NCBI GenBank assembly: GCA_023416515.1
Contig: JAEZHP010000053.1
Span: forward strand, 1 to 15,652
DNA: 15,652 bases
From: Pseudomonadota bacterium
GTDB taxonomy: Bacteria > Pseudomonadota > Alphaproteobacteria > Sphingomonadales > Sphingomonadaceae
Reading direction: 5' to 3'
The position numbers and the translations under genes are program-made. The stretch's first letter is position 1; every line of letters begins with the position of its first letter. Shown piece by piece: positions 13,154-15,652 of the stretch. The notes below the pieces were generated by a model, which saw nothing but the letters and a program-made list of their open reading frames with translations, was not told the origin of the DNA and did no database searches.

Positions 13154-14099
13154 GCCGGGGAAGCCGCGACGAGGCCGCGACGACGAACTGCTGGGCGATG
13201 CTTGCGAGCGGGCGCGGCAGCCAAGCGAGCGCGATCAGGAGACGGTGAGTGGCGGGAGGCCGGTCGCGGTAGAGGCGGCGGTAAGCGCGGACCGTCGCGA
13301 GATCCCCCTCCGCGACCAGGGTTTTCAAAGTCCAGTCGAGGTAGCGAAGGACGAAGGCGTCGAGATCGCGCCGAAGCTGCTCCGATTGGATCGAGTCGTA
13401 GCGCTGCTCGATCAGCGCCAGCGCCGGCGTGATCTCGCGGGCCGAGGCGACTCCGCTCCAGCGGCCGCGGCTCGACTCCATCGCTCCGCCGGTGCCGCGC
13501 ATGTAGACGGCGGTGGCCCGGCTCGAGATCGCAACCGGAAGAGCGAGGGCGATCCTTGCCCAATATTCGCTGTCCTCGCCGAGGCGCGCATCCGAGAAGC
13601 CGCCGAGGGTGCGATAGGTGGCGAGCGGGATGGCGGCGCAGCTGGCGTTGAGCGGATCGCCGATTCGGGCGACTTCGGCGAAGTAGCGGATCGGGCGGAT
13701 CACCGGGCTCGGCTGCGAGGACGGATCGAGCCGATCGCCGGGACGCGCCCGGACCGGGGCGGTGCCGATCAGCCCGGCCTCAGGGTGGGCGGCGCGGATC
13801 CGGTGAAGCTCGGCGAGATGATCGGGAAGCCACAGATCGTCGGCGTCGAGGAAGGCGATCCAGTCGTTGCGGGCGGCCTCGATCCCGGCGTTGCGCGCGG
13901 CGCCGGGGCCGGCATTGGCCTGGCGAAGCAGGCGGAGACGCGGATCGCCGATCGCCGCGACCGCCTCGGCGCTGCCGTCGGTGGATCCGTCGTCGACAAC
14001 GATCAGCTCGAAGCCACCGAAGGACTGGCCCAGCACGCTGCGCACCGCGCGCTCCACGCTGTCGCGCTTATTCCATAAGGGGATGACGACGCTGAACAT
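13119..14099 (-). CDS. Family 2 glycosyltransferase
   Basis: The 326-residue protein has the GT-A fold signatures: start MFSVVIPLWNKRDSVERAVRSVL, nucleotide-binding DDGSTDGS (36-43), the metal-binding DXD-type motif FLDADDLW (83-90), and a GEDSEYW acid motif (174-180) for the catalytic base. The segment NAGPGAARNAGI (62-73) is typical of GT2 enzymes. It transfers a sugar from a nucleotide sugar to a glycan or lipid acceptor. The C-terminal third (about 235-326) is helical with a mildly hydrophobic patch near 287-310. The frame could extend 32 codons upstream, but homology begins at ATG 14099, so I use that. Its stop overlaps the tail of the convergent sulfotransferase by 35 bases. Confidence 0.93.
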   Translation of the reverse strand: MFSVVIPLWNKRDSVERAVRSVLGQSFGGFELIVVDDGSTDGSAEAVAAIGDPRLRLLRQANAGPGAARNAGIEAARNDWIAFLDADDLWLPDHLAELHRIRAAHPEAGLIGTAPVRARPGDRLDPSSQPSPVIRPIRYFAEVARIGDPLNASCAAIPLATYRTLGGFSDARLGEDSEYWARIALALPVAISSRATAVYMRGTGGAMESSRGRWSGVASAREITPALALIEQRYDSIQSEQLRRDLDAFVLRYLDWTLKTLVAEGDLATVRAYRRLYRDRPPATHRLLIALAWLPRPLASIAQQFVVAASSRLPRLSNSRSGAESR

Positions 14100-14174
14100 C
14101 ACTCGACCGGTAAATCGCCTTATGGTGCTCGCAGGGAGGTGGCCCATTCGCGGCGAGCGGGGCATTGAGCTATC

Positions 14175-14816
14175 ATGATCGCCTCCCGATCCCACAAGTT
14201 CATCTTCATCAAGACCCGCAAGACCGGCGGCACCAGCCTCGAGATCGTGCTGAGCTCATGGTGCTCGGGACGCGACATCTGCAGCGCCATCTCGCCCGCC
14301 GACGAAGCCCTGCGCGCGCAATATGGCGGAGCGCCGCTCAACAATCTCGGCCGGAACGGACGCGAGCGCTTCGACAATCACATGCCGGCGAGCCTGGTGC
14401 GGCGCCGGCTGCCCTTGCTGTGGCATCGGGCGTTCCGCTTCACGGTCGAGCGGCATCCTTATGAGAAGGTCGTCTCGTTGGCGTGGTTCAACCTTGGCCA
14501 GGGCCAGGCCGAGAGCACGGCGATCGGCGAGGCGATCGAGCAGGTCATCGAGTCGCGGCTGTATCTCAACCACCCGCTCTACACGATCGGCGGCCGGCTC
14601 GCGGTCGCGGAGGTGTGGGACCATGGCGAGGCGTGGGATCGGCTCGAAGTCCTCGCTCGCAAGCTCGGGACCGAGCTTCCGGCCGAGCGGCCGAGAGCCA
14701 AGGCGAATTTCCGCAAGGACCGCCGGCCGGCGCGCGAGATCCTGACCGGCGCGCAACAGCGGCGGATCTTCGACGACGCGCGATTCGAGTTCGAGCTGAT
14801 GGGTTACGAGCGCTAG
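14175..14816 (+). CDS. Sulfotransferase family 2-type protein
   Basis: The 213-residue protein starts with FIFIKTRKTGGTSLE (9-23), a typical 5'-phosphosulfate loop of the Sulfotransfer_2 family (carbohydrate sulfotransferases), with DNHMPA (67-72) and the 3'-phosphate motif VERHPYEKVVS (91-101, Arg93 and Ser101). LYLNHPLYTIGG (129-140) follows. It would move sulfate from PAPS to a sugar hydroxyl; no membrane segment is seen. It is transcribed divergently from the glycosyltransferase, with a 75-base gap. ATG 14175 is chosen because the family motif starts close behind it; the ribosome site is weak. Confidence 0.85.
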   Translation: MIASRSHKFIFIKTRKTGGTSLEIVLSSWCSGRDICSAISPADEALRAQYGGAPLNNLGRNGRERFDNHMPASLVRRRLPLLWHRAFRFTVERHPYEKVVSLAWFNLGQGQAESTAIGEAIEQVIESRLYLNHPLYTIGGRLAVAEVWDHGEAWDRLEVLARKLGTELPAERPRAKANFRKDRRPAREILTGAQQRRIFDDARFEFELMGYER

Positions 14817-14845
14817 GCAGGGGCGCTCGTTACGGCTGCGGAAAC

Positions 14846-14873
14846 CTGAACCTCAGCGATACGGGCGGTTCAG
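14846..14873. promoter_or_regulatory. Inverted repeat upstream of the exported Tyr/Gly-rich gene
   Basis: CTGAACC (14846-14852) and GGTTCAG (14867-14873) are perfect 7-base inverted copies with a 14-base spacer, about 80 bases before the start codon. I recall similar TGAAC/GTTCA-type elements upstream of glycine-zipper-type surface protein genes in sphingomonads, so a regulator-binding site or a structured leader is possible. Confidence 0.4.
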
Positions 14874-14913
14874 TCCGAGATCATGGCCGTGCGCGCATAA
14901 AGCGCTCAGCTTT

Positions 14914-14931
14914 GCCCGGGTGCGCCCGGGC
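14914..14931 (+). promoter_or_regulatory. GC hairpin just before the ribosome site
   Basis: GCCCGGG (14914-14920) pairs with CCCGGGC (14925-14931) around TGCG, ten bases before the AGGAGG (14941-14946) of the next gene. It has no T-run, so it is not a terminator in this orientation. Its closeness to the ribosome site suggests control of translation or protection of the transcript. Confidence 0.45.
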
Positions 14932-14952
14932 GGGGGCACAAGGAGGCCAGTC

Positions 14953-15522
14953 ATGAAGCGTATCACTTCGATCTTGGGCGGCATCGGGGCCGCCGCTCTG
15001 CTCGCGACCGCCACTCCGGCGGGCGCCCAGCCTTATCCCAATCCCTATCCCTACCCTTATGACGACCGCGACGACGGCATCAGCGCGCGCGACATCGCCG
15101 GAGCGGTGGCGGCGGTCGGAGCGATCGCCGGAGCGGTCAACGCGGTGACCGGCCGCGGCTATGCGCCTTATGGCTATGGAGCGCCGCAGGGCTACGGTTA
15201 CCCGGCACCGGGCTACGGCTATGGCTATCCCAACGCCGGCTACGGCTATCCGAATGCCGGCTACGGCGCCAATTACGGCTATGCCGGCGGCGGCTACGGC
15301 TATGGCGCGGCCGCGAGCAGCTGCGGCGCCGAGGCGCAGCGTTATTCGCGCGGCGGCCAGGTCCAGATCCGCGACGTCGACGCCGTGTCGGGCGGCCGGT
15401 TCCGGGTCCGCGGCACGTTCGACGAGATGCGCCACGACCGCTACGGCAGGGTGCGGGTCGAGCGCGAAGGCTTCAGCTGCCTCGCCTTCGGCGACGGCCG
15501 GATCCTCGATTTCGATCGGTAA
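14953..15522 (+). CDS. Exported Tyr/Gly-rich repeat protein, unknown function
   Basis: The 189-residue protein has a clear signal peptide (1-25, ending PAGA), a Pro/Tyr segment (27-36), a hydrophobic Ala/Gly/Val stretch (48-66, AGAVAAVGAIAGAV) resembling a glycine-zipper or short membrane-inserting helix, a Tyr-Gly-Pro/Asn repeat zone (69-118), and a compact C-terminal domain (122-189) with two cysteines (124 and 176) that could pair. An ideal AGGAGG stands 6 bases before ATG 14953. The C-terminal domain has the pattern GGRFRVRGTFDE and a DGRILDFDR end; similar domains recur in sphingomonad exported proteins, from memory. The likely location is periplasm or cell envelope; the role is not known. 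Confidence 0.85.
   Translation: MKRITSILGGIGAAALLATATPAGAQPYPNPYPYPYDDRDDGISARDIAGAVAAVGAIAGAVNAVTGRGYAPYGYGAPQGYGYPAPGYGYGYPNAGYGYPNAGYGANYGYAGGGYGYGAAASSCGAEAQRYSRGGQVQIRDVDAVSGGRFRVRGTFDEMRHDRYGRVRVEREGFSCLAFGDGRILDFDR
15223..15264 (+). repeat. Two 21-base tandem repeats in coding sequence
   Basis: Two adjacent 21-base units (15223-15243 and 15244-15264) differ at only two positions and encode GYPNAGY twice in the exported protein. The number of units may vary between strains through slippage. Confidence 0.75.
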
Positions 15523-15533
15523 GGCACCAACCT

Positions 15534-15554
15534 CCCCTCCCTGAAAGGGAGGGG
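15534..15554. repeat. Palindromic CCCTCC/GGGAGG intergenic repeat
   Basis: CCCCTCCCT (15534-15542) pairs perfectly with AGGGAGGGG (15546-15554) around GAA and is followed by TCGGGGGTGGGTG. This is the form of a repeat widespread between genes in sphingomonads (recollection). It shares the CCCTCC/GGGAGG arms of the element inserted in the HTH gene at 3633-3689. Confidence 0.65.
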
Positions 15555-15568
15555 TCGGGGGTGGGTGT

Positions 15569-15606
15569 AGCGCTGGGCGAGGCTCGATGCCTCGCGCGGC
15601 GCTTTT
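15569..15606 (+). terminator. Possible terminator after the exported-protein gene
   Basis: An inner 7-bp stem GCGAGGC/GCCTCGC (15577-15583 and 15589-15595, loop TCGAT) sits within outer arms AGCGC/GCGCT (15569-15573 and 15599-15603), followed by TTTT (15603-15606). The bulged stem and short T-run make it a plausible but weaker terminator, 47 bases past the stop codon; it may also be the second half of the palindromic repeat. Confidence 0.45.
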
Positions 15607-15652
15607 CAGCCGCGGCGCAATCGAGTCTTCCGGGTGCGCGGACGCGCGCCCC

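Noticed and set aside
13245..14078. 277-residue plus-strand frame opposite the glycosyltransferase
   Set aside because: The minus strand carries all GT2 motifs, and the plus-strand translation is a low-complexity shadow.
1..15652. CRISPR array or insertion sequence
   Set aside because: No regularly spaced direct repeats and no transposase frame with terminal inverted repeats were seen on either strand.

Overview
The window looks like a chromosomal segment of a high-GC alphaproteobacterium, most likely a sphingomonad (Sphingomonadales). The reasons are strong G/C bias at third codon positions, an alphaproteobacterial-type ribosomal protein L17 with an acidic tail, a DUF6481-type Ala/Lys/Arg-rich protein, a family of doubled-HTH proteins that I associate with sphingomonads, and palindromic CCCTCC/GGGAGG intergenic repeats of the kind common in Sphingomonas. 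The taxonomic call is inference from recalled families; no search was run.

Left part (1-3358): a strong rho-independent terminator at 80-114 closes something that enters from the left. Beyond it lies a stretch that is visibly less G+C rich and gene-poor. It holds a two-gene operon: a secreted chymotrypsin-fold serine protease with a pro-region, and a short lipoprotein joined to it by a 4-base GTGA overlap. A 920-base region without a clear gene follows, although its minus strand carries three tiny consecutive reading frames (a single membrane helix, a 54-residue peptide with a good ribosome site, and a short basic helix). The composition and gene density suggest an acquired or decaying segment.

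Middle part (3359-9662): a doubled-HTH protein (phage small-terminase-like) whose inter-domain linker is made of two in-frame palindromic repeats; then a tightly coupled three-gene unit of double-domain KaiC-like ATPase, soluble hybrid histidine kinase with an N-terminal degenerate receiver, and a 109-residue protein of a phage-associated type (junctions of +1 base and ATGA overlap). Next come a DUF6481-like protein overlapping a spermidine-synthase-like protein (GTGA overlap), and rplQ with its own promoter, leader hairpin and textbook terminator. rplQ is not preceded by rpoA, its usual neighbour.

Right part (9663-15652): a four-helix membrane protein, a secreted prolyl oligopeptidase (S9A), and a small surface-glycan-like group made of a P-loop sulfotransferase, a family 2 glycosyltransferase on the opposite strand that overlaps it tail to tail, and a second sulfotransferase of the Sulfotransfer_2 type. 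Last is an exported Tyr/Gly-rich protein with a palindrome and a hairpin in its upstream region, followed by a palindromic repeat and a terminator-like hairpin.

The best candidates for something little described are the KaiC-like / hybrid kinase / small-protein operon without kaiB, the in-frame repeats inside the HTH gene, and the minus-strand micro-ORF cluster.
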